Shown here: positions 30,974-41,276 of the stretch, in pieces
Position numbering within the stretch: position 1 is the stretch's first letter
How the letters are laid out: every line of letters starts with the position of its first letter
From: Acidobacterium sp.
Lineage (GTDB): Bacteria > Acidobacteriota > Terriglobia > Terriglobales > Acidobacteriaceae
Length of the DNA stretch: 64,000 nt
Direction of reading: 5' to 3'
Assembly: GCA_003166955.1 (NCBI GenBank)
Contig: PMUI01000067.1
Span: 1 to 64,000, forward strand
Notes under the pieces: model-generated
Told to the model about the DNA's origin: nothing
Database searches by the model: none
Seen by the model: the letters and a program-made list of their open reading frames with translations, nothing else
Translations under genes and position numbers: made by a program

Positions 30974-32146
30974 TCAGGGAATTTCTACTTCCGCGCCGCC
31001 GCGTTCTGCTGAGACGTACGCCGCGTAGATGGTCGCCATCGTGTCGCGCGCCAGTTCGGCGTTGGCCAGCGGCTCGCGTCCCGATGTAAGGCTCTCCATG
31101 AAATCCTGAAACTCCTGCGGATAGCCGTGCTGCCACGCCTCATCGGGAGCCGCATGGCTCCATCCCAGCTTCGTTTCGATCTTTTCCGTGAGGTAGACGT
31201 CACGAAAAGCATCCTGACTCGGAGTGAAGGTCTCCAGCGCATCGATGGGATTCAGCTGGCACCGCGTGCGATGGTTATTGGCCATCACCTCGAGCCAATT
31301 GCTCACTCCGCCCAGAACCAGCTCCGACGCAAAAATGTCGGCGACGGTGCCATCGGCGAACGTGATGTGCATCTGCCCGTAGTCCTCTATGTCCTGGTAG
31401 GCCGTGCGCAGAAATCCCTCGTCGCGGAACCCGCACAGTTTCGTGATTGCATGCGTGCGCGCGCTCACCGTCGCCGGTCGAATCGCTTTTCCGTCGCGTG
31501 CCGATCCCTCGGCCCGCTTGAGAACCAACGCTGCGCTCAGCGGATGGCAGCCCTTGCCCACCAACGATCCGCCCCCGGAGAAGCGCCACTGCCCGTAGTA
31601 GGGCGAATGCGAGCCACTGTGGGACTGGTTGCCCATCATCCACAGAATCTGCCCGCCCGATTTTGTAACAATCTCTCGCTCTTTTTGGATGGCTGGCGCG
31701 TAGATCCAGTTTTCTGCATAGCAGATCGTCTTTCCGCTCGCTCGCGCAGCTTCCTCCATGCGCCGGCAGCTCTCGATCGTGTGCCGCAGCATCGGCTCCT
31801 TAGCAGAAGTATTGCCGCGAAAATCATCAGTTCCCGTGCCGAAATATCCCGTGAACGGTTTCTCCACGATGACGTGTTTCCCGCGCCCCAGCGCCTCGAC
31901 CGCGAGCTGCTCGTGCGTCGAAGGCGGGCTGCACAGATCGACGACGTCCGACGCTTCGCAAAGTGCCTCAAAGCTGTCGAACGCGCCGACCGAATGCTCG
32001 CGGGCAAACGCTGCACGGCTTTCAGGCGACCGCGAAGTCACACCGGTGATTTCCACGGGCACGCCGTGAACCAGCCGCAGGTTATGCAGGTGAAATCGCG
32101 CTGCAAATCCCGCGCCGACGATACCAACATGAATAGGTTCTGCCAT
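30974..32146 (-). CDS. Gfo/Idh/MocA-family oxidoreductase
   Basis: A 390-residue NAD(P)-dependent sugar or inositol-type dehydrogenase. The start at 32146 (MAEPIHVGIVGAGFAARFHL) places the dinucleotide-binding GxGxxA motif at the N-terminus; the open frame above it is not protein-like. The motif VIVEKPF and the downstream YAENWIYAP, GCHPLSAALV fit the family, with Lys in EKP and His in GCHP as likely catalytic residues. There is no Tat signal, so it is cytoplasmic. It could oxidise a sugar released from hemicellulose, but substrate prediction within this family is unsafe. Confidence 0.9.
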   Translation of the reverse strand: MAEPIHVGIVGAGFAARFHLHNLRLVHGVPVEITGVTSRSPESRAAFAREHSVGAFDSFEALCEASDVVDLCSPPSTHEQLAVEALGRGKHVIVEKPFTGYFGTGTDDFRGNTSAKEPMLRHTIESCRRMEEAARASGKTICYAENWIYAPAIQKEREIVTKSGGQILWMMGNQSHSGSHSPYYGQWRFSGGGSLVGKGCHPLSAALVLKRAEGSARDGKAIRPATVSARTHAITKLCGFRDEGFLRTAYQDIEDYGQMHITFADGTVADIFASELVLGGVSNWLEVMANNHRTRCQLNPIDALETFTPSQDAFRDVYLTEKIETKLGWSHAAPDEAWQHGYPQEFQDFMESLTSGREPLANAELARDTMATIYAAYVSAERGGAEVEIP

Positions 32147-32427
32147 ATTCCGATCTGCCCCGGCTGAGAATACACTATGCCGCTTCGATCGGGGCTCGAT
32201 CTGGAGGAATGATTCGCGACAGCAACAATAGCCGCGGTTCATCGCCAATCGCGGAGGAAGGGCAGCGTCCGTAGCGAATAACGGAGCGCAGAAAGCAGCG
32301 TCCCGCTCTGCAAGACCTATTGCAGGTTCCGGCCCGCGGCTCGTTGACAGCCCAATCTCCGCTCTATAAAGTATGGCGCGCATACTAAATTAGCGCGTCG
32401 ATCGTGGCAAGCGCAGGAAAAGGCAAC

Positions 32428-34602
32428 ATGACAACGAACAGTGTGTTCAGCGGAAGCCTTCGAATAAGCGCAGTGGCCGCCTGTGCGGCCGTCCTGTATC
32501 TGTGTGGCGTCTTCGTCCATGCCCAGACCACCAAGACCGCAGCGCCCGGCGCGCTCGTTCTCGACCCGCGCCTGACCATTGTCGTCGGCGCGGAGGAGCC
32601 GGGCTCGGTTCATCTCGCCGCCGCCGACCTTGCCTCCGATTTCGAGAAGGTCCTCGGCACGAAGCCGAAGATCGCCGCCCATCGGGGCGAAACCGGAGCG
32701 ACGGTGCTGATCGGCGAAGCCGCGAAGCTCCCCGATGATCAGCGGCTGGCCGGCGTCGCCGATCCCGAGTCATTCTCGATCGCCGTCACAGGCAATACCC
32801 TGGTCCTCTCCGGTGCCGATATGCGCGGCACCCTCTACGCCATCTATCAGTTCTCCCAGGAATTCCTGGGCGTCGATCCCATGTACTACTGGACGGACCA
32901 CGAACCACTGCGACGCGCACGTATCGAATTACCCTCCGGGCTGAACAAATCCTATGCGGCGCCCATCTTCAAATACCGCGGCTTCTTCATCAACGACGAG
33001 GACCTGCTCACTGGCTGGGCTCCCGGCGCGAAGGATCACGCCGGCATCTCGCTGGAGGCGTGGAACAAGATCTATGAAACCAGCCTGCGTCTGAAAGCCA
33101 ACATGGTCGTGCCCGGCACGTGGATCTTCCCCGACGACCCGCAGATCAAAGCCGCGGCCGAGCGCGGGCTGATCGTCACGCAGCATCATGCCATCCCGCT
33201 CGGCGTCAATGTGGCGCGCTGGCCGAAGGACGTCGAGTACAACTACTCCACCCATCCGGAGATCATCGAGCGCGCCTGGAAGGATGCAGTCGCCACTTAC
33301 CCGAAGGACATCGAGATACTGTGGGCGGTCGGCCTGCGCGGGTTGTCGGACAGCAGCTACGCCTCGATGGATCCGAGCGTGCAGGGAAACGATGCGTTGC
33401 TCGGGAAGCGCATCAGCAGCGCGATTGATGAACAAATGAAGATCGTCCGCGCGGTCCATCCGGACGCGAAGTTTGTCACCGATCTCTGGTAGGAGGGCGC
33501 GCGCCTGGTGCAGCAGGGATACCTGAAGATTCCGCCGGAAGTGATCACCGTGTGGGCTGACGACGGCTACGGCTACATTGAGGACAAAGGCCAGGTTGCC
33601 GCCGGGCAGGGCACCTACTATCACGTCGCGATGATGAACAACCGCACGAATCAGCTCAGCGAGATGGTCCCCATTGAGCGTATCGCCGGAGAAATGGGCC
33701 GATACGTTAAGGCCGGAGCCACCCAGTACTTCCTCGTCAACACCAGCGACATTCGTCCCTACTCACTGACCATCCGCGCGGTAATGGACTACGCGTGGCT
33801 CGGGCATTTGCCGGGCGCGGAAGATGCGCCGTCCGGTTATTACACGCGATACGCCACCGAAGAGTTCGGCGCGCAGGCCGCGCCGGCGATTGCGGACATG
33901 TATAAGGACTACTTCGCCGCGCCCGCGCACGTTGGCGATCCGTCGCATGAGTACGGCGACCAGCTCTACCACACCGAAGGCCGCCAAATGATGCAGACCT
34001 TTATGGTCGATGCGCCGCTCTATGCGCTTCCCGGTCAGTCGCCGAAGTGGACCATCCCGCGATTGGTGGGTGAAGGCTACGGGCGCCCCGGTTTCGGCGG
34101 GAAACAGTGGCTCAGCACCACGGCCGCGCGGGAAATCCAGCAGTGCGGTGATGCCCAGGCGCGCTGGGATGCTGTGTGGAAGAAAGCGGTCGCCGCCCAG
34201 GCGCTGGTTCCTGCTGCGCGCCGGCCCTTCTACCAGGCATCTGTGCTCACCATGGTTACAATTAACCGCGAAAGCAATCGAATGCTGTTACATATTTCCA
34301 GGTCCATCCAGGCTGCGCAGAACGGCAGACTGGCGGAGGCGCAGCAGGAAGCGGCAGAGGCTCTTGCCGCAGTGGCGCAGGTCCGCCAGGCCCAGGCTGC
34401 CGCCGAGTACGGCAAGTGGAAGAACTGGTATCGCGGCGACTGGCTCACTGGCGTTTACCGCACGCAACAAACCCTCGAGGCCTATGCCTCGTTCCTCAAA
34501 GATCCGTTGACACATCTCGATCCGCCAATTCTTTGGAGCGGATGGGAGGCCTACTACCACATCATGATGTACGAAGGAGATCGCTCCGCCGACGTTCGTT
34601 GA
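32428..34602 (+). pseudogene. GH115 xylan alpha-glucuronidase gene with one in-frame amber codon
   Basis: One continuous frame of 725 codons encodes a GH115 family enzyme, which removes (4-O-methyl)glucuronic acid from xylan. The start at 32428 has aggaaaagg upstream and a signal peptide ending FVHAQ. The N-terminal domain (LAAADLASDFEKVLG), the barrel (FKYRGFFINDEDLLTGW, NMVVPGTWIFPDD) and the C-terminal part (EVITVWADDGYGYIED, ILWSGWEAYYHIMMYEGD) are all conserved. A single TAG at 33490-33492 interrupts VTDLW*EGARLVQQG. No other lesion is seen, so this is either a fresh nonsense mutation, a sequence error or readthrough. A GTG at 33508 could restart the second half. Confidence 0.85.
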
Positions 34603-34611
34603 ACCCCATCC

Positions 34612-37600
34612 TCATCGCGTCATGGCGTAGTGCACCTGCTCCTCGATGGCCGCGATCTTCAGCAGCTCGCGGTTGGCCGCCGTGAGCGCGGCATTCAGCG
34701 CGGCCAGGTCGACCGTCTTGAATTGCTGCCATGCATCGACGCCGTCCTGGGACGCCTTCTTCATCTGCGTGAAAATCTCCACAGCCGCCGCCGGCGCAGT
34801 CCGGTCGCCGCTTTCGACGAGGCGCAGATCGGTGCCCAACCCCGAGGTGGCTTCCGCAAGGCCGGCCTCCGATTCGCCACCCTTCGCCTCCGCATCGTGC
34901 TCGCCTGCGCGAATCCCATGCAGCTTTGCCTGCGCCTTGCCAATCGCGTCCTTCAATTCCGCGGGATTGTCGCTGGCCGACGCCAGCTTCTTCAGCTGGC
35001 TGTCGACGCTGTCAAGCTCTGCCATCGCCTTGCGCGCCTGCAGCAGTTGCCCATAGATCGACTCCGCAAGCGCATACTGCTGGCTCAGTACCTGCGGCGT
35101 CGCCGTCGCACGCGGATCCATGATGACCCGCAGAGGGCGATCCACAGTCTTACCATCCACTCCGAGCCGCATCGTGTAATTCCCGGGCGCCACCCGCGGT
35201 CCCGGAGGTCCCCCCGCTGCGTCATCCGCATCGTCATCGCCCAGGCCCGCGCTGGAACCCCCTGCGGCCAAATCCCACACAAACCGATGCTCGCCCCCGC
35301 TGGTCGCAAGCATCTCCGGCTTGGGAAACCACCGCTCCGCGATGGGCAGCAGCGGCCGGCTCGCGGCCTGCTTTTCGGCGCTCGAAAAATGTCGGATTAC
35401 ATGCCCCTGTGCATCGAGAATCTGCAGCGTCACTTTGGTCGCGTCGGCCGCAAGATAGTAATCCACAATACCGCCGTTCGGCGGATTATCCGCTTGTGGC
35501 TCTTCCGGCGGCAGCGGCGTGCCCAGAAATCCGTCGTTGTCGACGCGCACCGCCGCCGGTGGGCTGAAGAGATACGCCTGCGCATCGCGCACAGCAGCCG
35601 CCTGGCGCAGTGGCGCGATGTCGTCCAGAACCCAGAACGACCGGCCATGCGTCGCGATGATTAAGTCACTGCCATTGATATTCATGTCGCGCACAGAACT
35701 CACCGGCAGATTCATCTGCAGCGGTTGCCAGTGCGCGCCACCATCGAACGATGCGTAGATCCCGAACTCCGTCCCCGCAAATAACAAATTCTTCTGCTCG
35801 GTATCTTCGCGAACCGCGCCGACGAAGGAATGCGGTCCGATGCCGTCCACCGCCAGCTTCCACGTCCTGCCGTAGTCGCGCGTGATGTAGAGGTACGGTT
35901 TCTGGTCGTCGAGCCGATGCCGATCGACCGCCGCATACGCCGTCCCCGCATCGAAATGCGAAGCCTCGATCAGCGAAATTTTGCTCCACGGCGACAGCTC
36001 TCGCGGCGTCACGTCGCGCCACGTCTTGCCGCCGTCCGTCGTCAGATGAATCCGCCCGGTATCGCTGCCCGCCCAGATCAGGTCAGCGCGCAGCGGTGAT
36101 GGCGCAATTGTGTAAACCACACCGTACCCGCGCTGCATAGCGTTCTCGGGCGTCGTCGGTCCGTCAGCGCTCGCGGTCTTCGCTGCGCCGGTCAGGTCGG
36201 GGCTGATCTGCGACCAATGCAGGCCGCCATCCACGGTCTTCATCACATACTGCGTTCCCAGGTAAAGTGAGGTCTTGTCCGCCGCAGAGAAGACCAGCAC
36301 CGGCGTCCAGGGATCGCGATAACGGCGCTTGTTAATCTCCTGATCGAAGCCCCCCAGCGGCCACGGCGCAACGTTTTGACTGAACGACGTGCGCAGATCG
36401 GAGCGACCCACGCTTCCGTACGTCCCGGAAAGATAGACGATGTTCTCGTCCTTCGGATCAATCGCGGTGTACCCGCTCTCGCTGCCGCCGGGCAGGAACC
36501 AGTCACGCGTATCGATGTGGCCGTGGTCCGATCGGCTGTGAACCGCGATGGCGCCCGAGTCCTGTTGCGCCCCGTAAATGCTGTACGGGAATCTGTGATC
36601 CGTAATCACGTGATAGAGCTGCGCAGTCGCTTGGTTGTACCACGTCGTCCACGTCTTGCCGCGGTCCACGCTCACGCTCGCCCCCTGGTCGACGCCGAGC
36701 ACCAGATGATTCGAGTCCTTCGGATCGACCCAAACCTGGTGGTAGTCGTCGCCGCCGGGCGCGCCGCGCACAATCTCGATTGTCTTGCCGCCGTCGGTCG
36801 TCCTGTACAGCGCGACATTGGGCATGTAGAGAACGTCGGCGTCGTTGGGATCAATCGTGATCGAGTTGAAGTACCACGCGCGACTCGTCAAACGAGAATC
36901 GGAGCTGGCCAGCGTCCACGTATCGCCGTCGTCGTCGGAGCGATACAGCCCGGCATGCCCTTTGCAGTCGATGGTCGCGTAGACGTGCCTCCCATCGGCG
37001 CTGACTGCGATGCCGGTGCGACCCCACGTGCCTTCCGGCAGCCCATGTCCCGAGACTGGCGTCCAGTGCGTCCCGCCATCGGTCGTCCTATACAAACCGT
37101 TGCCCGGACCTTCCAGCGGAGCATACGTGCTCCAGGGCGGGCGATGCGCGTTCCACGTCGTGGCGAACAAAACCCCCGGCTGGTGGATGGCCATCGCGAG
37201 ATCGGCGATGCCGATTTCCGGCCCCTTGTCGAGCACGTGCGTCCAGTGCTCGCCGCCATCGGTCGACTTGTAAACCCCGCGCTCATCGTTCGGTCCGTAG
37301 GCGTGCCCCAGCGCGCCCACATACACCGTCTGCGGATCGGAAGGGTCGACAAGAATCCGGCTGATCTGCCGCGAATCTTCGAGGCCGATGTGTTTCCACG
37401 TCGCGCCCGCATCATCGCTGCGGTACACGCCATCGCCCGATGCTAGATCGGAGCGAATGTCCGACTCCCCCGTGCCCGCGTAAATGATCTTCGGGTCCGA
37501 AGGCGCTACCGCAAGAGCGCCGATGGACGCAACCGGTTCCTGATCGAAGACCGGCTGCCACACCGTGCCCGCATCCGTGGTTTTCCAAATGCCGCCGTCG

Positions 37601-37815
37601 ACGCCGCCAAAGTAGTAGGTCGTCGCGCTGCCGGAAACACCACTGACCGCGACCACGCGACCGGCTCGGAACGGTCCAACCAGCCGCCATCGAAGGCCGC
37701 TGAAGAGCTGTGGGGATACGGTCTGGGCGCGGGCTGAAGTTACCGCACACAGAGCAAGAAAGAGAAGGGGCAAATGAGTCCGAAGGCTCAGTTTTCGGAA
37801 GCAGGCGCTGTTCAT
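34612..37815 (-). CDS. Large secreted Asp-box beta-propeller protein (VPS10/sortilin-like), paralogue 1
   Basis: A 1067-residue exported protein; the start at 37815 (MNSACFRKLSLRTHLP) gives a signal peptide ending SARAQ. It carries many Asp-box repeats of the form S/T-x-D-x-G-x-x-W (TTDAGTVW, SDDAGATW, STDGGEHW, TTDGGTHW, SDDDGDTW, TVDGGLHW, TTDGGKTW, SFDGGAHW and more), so two stacked propellers probably occupy residues 40-740. A C-terminal region of about 300 residues has beta-sandwich and helical parts. Often annotated as glycosyl hydrolase, but no catalytic residues can be named; ligand binding is likelier. It has a same-sized divergent paralogue at 38031-41243. Confidence 0.87.
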   Translation of the reverse strand: MNSACFRKLSLRTHLPLLFLALCAVTSARAQTVSPQLFSGLRWRLVGPFRAGRVVAVSGVSGSATTYYFGGVDGGIWKTTDAGTVWQPVFDQEPVASIGALAVAPSDPKIIYAGTGESDIRSDLASGDGVYRSDDAGATWKHIGLEDSRQISRILVDPSDPQTVYVGALGHAYGPNDERGVYKSTDGGEHWTHVLDKGPEIGIADLAMAIHQPGVLFATTWNAHRPPWSTYAPLEGPGNGLYRTTDGGTHWTPVSGHGLPEGTWGRTGIAVSADGRHVYATIDCKGHAGLYRSDDDGDTWTLASSDSRLTSRAWYFNSITIDPNDADVLYMPNVALYRTTDGGKTIEIVRGAPGGDDYHQVWVDPKDSNHLVLGVDQGASVSVDRGKTWTTWYNQATAQLYHVITDHRFPYSIYGAQQDSGAIAVHSRSDHGHIDTRDWFLPGGSESGYTAIDPKDENIVYLSGTYGSVGRSDLRTSFSQNVAPWPLGGFDQEINKRRYRDPWTPVLVFSAADKTSLYLGTQYVMKTVDGGLHWSQISPDLTGAAKTASADGPTTPENAMQRGYGVVYTIAPSPLRADLIWAGSDTGRIHLTTDGGKTWRDVTPRELSPWSKISLIEASHFDAGTAYAAVDRHRLDDQKPYLYITRDYGRTWKLAVDGIGPHSFVGAVREDTEQKNLLFAGTEFGIYASFDGGAHWQPLQMNLPVSSVRDMNINGSDLIIATHGRSFWVLDDIAPLRQAAAVRDAQAYLFSPPAAVRVDNDGFLGTPLPPEEPQADNPPNGGIVDYYLAADATKVTLQILDAQGHVIRHFSSAEKQAASRPLLPIAERWFPKPEMLATSGGEHRFVWDLAAGGSSAGLGDDDADDAAGGPPGPRVAPGNYTMRLGVDGKTVDRPLRVIMDPRATATPQVLSQQYALAESIYGQLLQARKAMAELDSVDSQLKKLASASDNPAELKDAIGKAQAKLHGIRAGEHDAEAKGGESEAGLAEATSGLGTDLRLVESGDRTAPAAAVEIFTQMKKASQDGVDAWQQFKTVDLAALNAALTAANRELLKIAAIEEQVHYAMTR

Positions 37816-38030
37816 CGGTATGTCGATTGTGAATGCGAACGGGCCGGCGCGCAACCCCGCCAGGCGCGAGCAGGCCATTCTGCCTCTGGCGCGCTGGCTG
37901 GTATCACCAGCCAGCGCGATCCGTGCGAGCTCCGGTTCTCCGCGCAGATCGAGTCTGAAAGTTCTCCGATAGAATGTGCGCTGGCTATCGTTACTGCTCA
38001 CCCGTGCTCTGAAAGGAATCTCACCCCGCC

Positions 38031-41000
38031 ATGGTTCGCCGCTTCGCAGGAAGATCCGTATCGCTCGCCCTTTTCACTGCAGCCGCATTCGTCGCGGCGA
38101 TTCTGCCGGAAGCACCTCTCCTCGCGCAGGACCGCCCGATGCCCGAGATGCACTGGCGCATGATCGGGCCGTTTCGCGGGGGCCGCACGCGCGCCGTGGC
38201 TGGCGTGCCCGATCAGCCGAACGTCTTCTACATCGGGCAGGTGAATGGCGGCGTGTGGAAGTCGAACGACTACGGTCGCACGTGGAACCCGATCTTCGAT
38301 AGCGAAGACACGCAGTCGGTCGGAGCCATCGCCGTCGCCCCTTCCGACAGCAACATCGTCTACGTCGCCAGCGGCGAAGGCCTGCATCGCCCCGATCTTT
38401 CCGTCGGCGACGGCATCTATCGCTCCGACGACGCCGGAAAAACGTGGACGCGGCCTGGAGGGAAAGACGGGGGCCTGCAGGGCGGTCAGCAAATTCCGGC
38501 CATCACTGTCGATCCCACAAATCCGAACCGCCTGTTCGCCGCGGTCCTCGGCCATCCTTATGGACCGAACGAAGAGCGCGGCATCTTTCGCTCCGAAGAC
38601 GGTGGCAAGACCTGGAAGAAAGTGTTGTACAAGGGCGATCGCGTCGGAGGATCCGACGTCGTACTCGACCCCAATAATCCACGCATCGTCTACGCCTCGC
38701 TCTGGGAGGAAACCCTCGGCCCCTGGGAGGATGCGAACAGCTACGCGGGAACCAACGGCGGCCTGTTTAAGTCCGTCGACGGCGGTTCAACCTGGAAGCA
38801 GCTGACAAAAGGCTTCCCCGACGGGCTGGTCCAGATCAATGTCGCCATCGCCGCCAGCGATCCGCAGCGTATTTACGCCACCCTCGCGACAAAATCAGAA
38901 GGCGGCTACGCATCGGGCAGGGGGCTCGGCGTTTATCGCTCGGACGACGCTGGTGAAAGCTGGCAAAAGATCACCGACGACCCGCGCCCCGCAATGAAGA
39001 TCGGCGGCGGCGATCTCTCCATTCCGGTGGTCGATCCAAAGAACCCCGACACCGTTTATGTAACCAGCATTGTTACGTGTCGCTCGACCGACGGCGGCAA
39101 AACCTGGATCACCTTGCGCGGCGCGCCCGGCGGCGACGACTACCAGAACATGTGGATCAATCCCATCAATCCGCAGATTCTGCTGCTGGTGAGCGATCAG
39201 GGCGCGGTCATCACCGTCAACGGCGGCGAAACCTGGGGCTCCTGGTACAACCAGCCGACGGCCCAACTCTATCATGTAGCAGCCACGGATACATTTCCCT
39301 ATCTCGTCTGCGCTGGCCAGCAGGAAAGCGGCTCTGTGTGCACCTCCTCCCGCGGCAACGATGGATACATCACCTTCCGCGAGTGGCACCCCGCCGGCAT
39401 CATTGAATATGGATACGCCGCGCCCGACCCACTGCATCCGGAGATCATTTACGGAGCCGGCCGGACCGAAGTCTCGCGCTACAACAGTGTCACCGGCGAA
39501 GTGCAGAACATAACCCCGCTCCCCGTCCGCAAGCGCGATTTCCGCGGGGATCGCACCGAGCCGATCCTCTTCTCTCCGGTCGACCCGCACACGATGTACT
39601 ACGCCTCGAATCATCTCTTCAAATCCGCCGACTACGGCCACAGCTGGCAGACCATCAGCCCCGACCTGAGCCAGGAGAAAAGCGGTCAGCCCGAATCGCT
39701 GTCGCCGTTGACCGCGGACCAGCAGGCGCAGCGGCGCGGCGTCATTTACGCTGTCGCCGCGTCATACAAGACCACGCAAACCCTCTGGGCCGGGACCGAT
39801 GATGGCCTGGTGTGGATCACCCGCGACGGCGGCGCCAACTGGTCGAACATCACGCCGCCCAGCCTCACTCCGTGGAGCAAGATCGCGCAGATCGATGCGT
39901 CGCGTTTCGATGACGACACGGCATATGTGGCCGTGAACCGCTTTCGCATCGACGACCTGCGTCCTTACGCTTTTCGCACGCACGATGGAGGCAAAACCTG
40001 GCAGCCGATCAGCGCCGGCCTGCCTGATAACGCGCCGGTCGATGCGGTGCGTGCCGATCCCGTGCAGCCGGGCCTGCTCTACGCGGCCACCGAGCGCGCC
40101 GCCTGGGCCTCGTTCGATGATGGAGCGCACTGGCAGCCCATCCAGTACAACCTGCCCCACACCTCGATGCGCGACCTGCTGGTGAAAGATGACGACCTCG
40201 TCGTGGCCACGCACGGCCGCTCCTTCTGGATACTCGACGATGTCGCACCCCTCCGTGAAATGGCGGCGGACTCGGGCGAGAAAACAGCGATGCTGTTCAA
40301 ACCCGCAGCTGCATGGCGTGTGCGCAGCATGGAGTACCCCGATACGCCGTTGCCGCCCGATGAGCCAATGGGCGAGAATCCGCCCGATGGCGCAATCATC
40401 GACTACAACCTGGCCTCCAATGCGCAGGAGATCACTCTCGAGGTCCTCGATCGCGACGGTAAGTTGCTGCGCAGCTACTCCAGCAACGATCCCGCAACGC
40501 CCACGCCCGAAGAGATGAAGAAAAATCTCATCCCTCCCTACTGGCCGCTGCTGCACGAGCCATTGCCGGTCACCGCGGGCATGCACCGCTGGGTGTGGGA
40601 CCTGCGCTCAACCACGCCAACGGCCACGCGCTATGAGTATCCGATTTCTGCCGTGCCGCATCGAACGCCGCTCAAACCGCAGGGTCCCCCGGTATTGCCC
40701 GGCGCCTACACAGTGCGGCTCACGGTGGATGGTCACAGCGAAACACAGACCCTGACCGTCAAGATGGACCCGCGCATTCACACCGCAACTGCGGACCTTG
40801 AGGCCCTGCACGCCGCGCAGATGACGATGGCCGATGCGCTCGACACCGTCGCGAAGGCCGATCTGGCGGCGCATGCCGTTGTGGAGCAAATCAATGCGCC
40901 GCAAAACGCATCGCTGTCCGCACAGCTGGCGCCTTACAGCGATGCCTTGAAAGCTCTGCTAAGCGGTGATCCGGCGAAGCATCGCCCCGGCATCAACGAG

Positions 41001-41243
41001 GTCAACGGCGCAGTAGGCCAGGTTTATGGCGAGCTCGAGCAGGCCGACGCCGTTCCCACCGAAGCCCTCATGGCAGCGGCAACGGATGTGCAGGGAGAAG
41101 TAAAGGAAGTGTCGTCCGCATGGGTCGACTTCCGCGAGAACCAGCTGCCCGCGCTCAACAAGGTGCTCGAAGCCGCGCACCACGCACGCATCAATCTGGC
41201 GAAACCACCGGCCGATCTGCCGGACGAAGGGGATCAGGACTAA
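38031..41243 (+). CDS. Large secreted Asp-box beta-propeller protein (VPS10/sortilin-like), paralogue 2
   Basis: A 1070-residue exported protein with a signal peptide (MVRRFAGRSVSLALF... ending at PLLAQ). The mature start MHWRMIGPFRGGRTRAVAGV aligns with LRWRLVGPFRAGRVVAVSGV in the divergent neighbour. At least eleven Asp-boxes are visible (SNDYGRTW, SDDAGKTW, SEDGGKTW, SVDGGSTW, SDDAGESW, STDGGKTW, SADYGHSW, TRDGGANW, THDGGKTW, SFDDGAHW). The C-terminal part repeats the neighbour's plan (DTPLPPDEP.GENPPDGAIIDY, then a helical tail). Probably periplasmic or surface binding. The two starts are 215 bases apart, so a common regulatory region is likely. Confidence 0.88.
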   Translation: MVRRFAGRSVSLALFTAAAFVAAILPEAPLLAQDRPMPEMHWRMIGPFRGGRTRAVAGVPDQPNVFYIGQVNGGVWKSNDYGRTWNPIFDSEDTQSVGAIAVAPSDSNIVYVASGEGLHRPDLSVGDGIYRSDDAGKTWTRPGGKDGGLQGGQQIPAITVDPTNPNRLFAAVLGHPYGPNEERGIFRSEDGGKTWKKVLYKGDRVGGSDVVLDPNNPRIVYASLWEETLGPWEDANSYAGTNGGLFKSVDGGSTWKQLTKGFPDGLVQINVAIAASDPQRIYATLATKSEGGYASGRGLGVYRSDDAGESWQKITDDPRPAMKIGGGDLSIPVVDPKNPDTVYVTSIVTCRSTDGGKTWITLRGAPGGDDYQNMWINPINPQILLLVSDQGAVITVNGGETWGSWYNQPTAQLYHVAATDTFPYLVCAGQQESGSVCTSSRGNDGYITFREWHPAGIIEYGYAAPDPLHPEIIYGAGRTEVSRYNSVTGEVQNITPLPVRKRDFRGDRTEPILFSPVDPHTMYYASNHLFKSADYGHSWQTISPDLSQEKSGQPESLSPLTADQQAQRRGVIYAVAASYKTTQTLWAGTDDGLVWITRDGGANWSNITPPSLTPWSKIAQIDASRFDDDTAYVAVNRFRIDDLRPYAFRTHDGGKTWQPISAGLPDNAPVDAVRADPVQPGLLYAATERAAWASFDDGAHWQPIQYNLPHTSMRDLLVKDDDLVVATHGRSFWILDDVAPLREMAADSGEKTAMLFKPAAAWRVRSMEYPDTPLPPDEPMGENPPDGAIIDYNLASNAQEITLEVLDRDGKLLRSYSSNDPATPTPEEMKKNLIPPYWPLLHEPLPVTAGMHRWVWDLRSTTPTATRYEYPISAVPHRTPLKPQGPPVLPGAYTVRLTVDGHSETQTLTVKMDPRIHTATADLEALHAAQMTMADALDTVAKADLAAHAVVEQINAPQNASLSAQLAPYSDALKALLSGDPAKHRPGINEVNGAVGQVYGELEQADAVPTEALMAAATDVQGEVKEVSSAWVDFRENQLPALNKVLEAAHHARINLAKPPADLPDEGDQD

Positions 41244-41276
41244 CGTCCTGATCCGTAACCCGCTCTCTCCCTGACC

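Noticed and set aside
33490-33492. General reassignment of TAG to an amino acid
   Set aside because: Several genes here end in TAG at the expected length, for example those ending at 627, 7586, 7589 and 24032.
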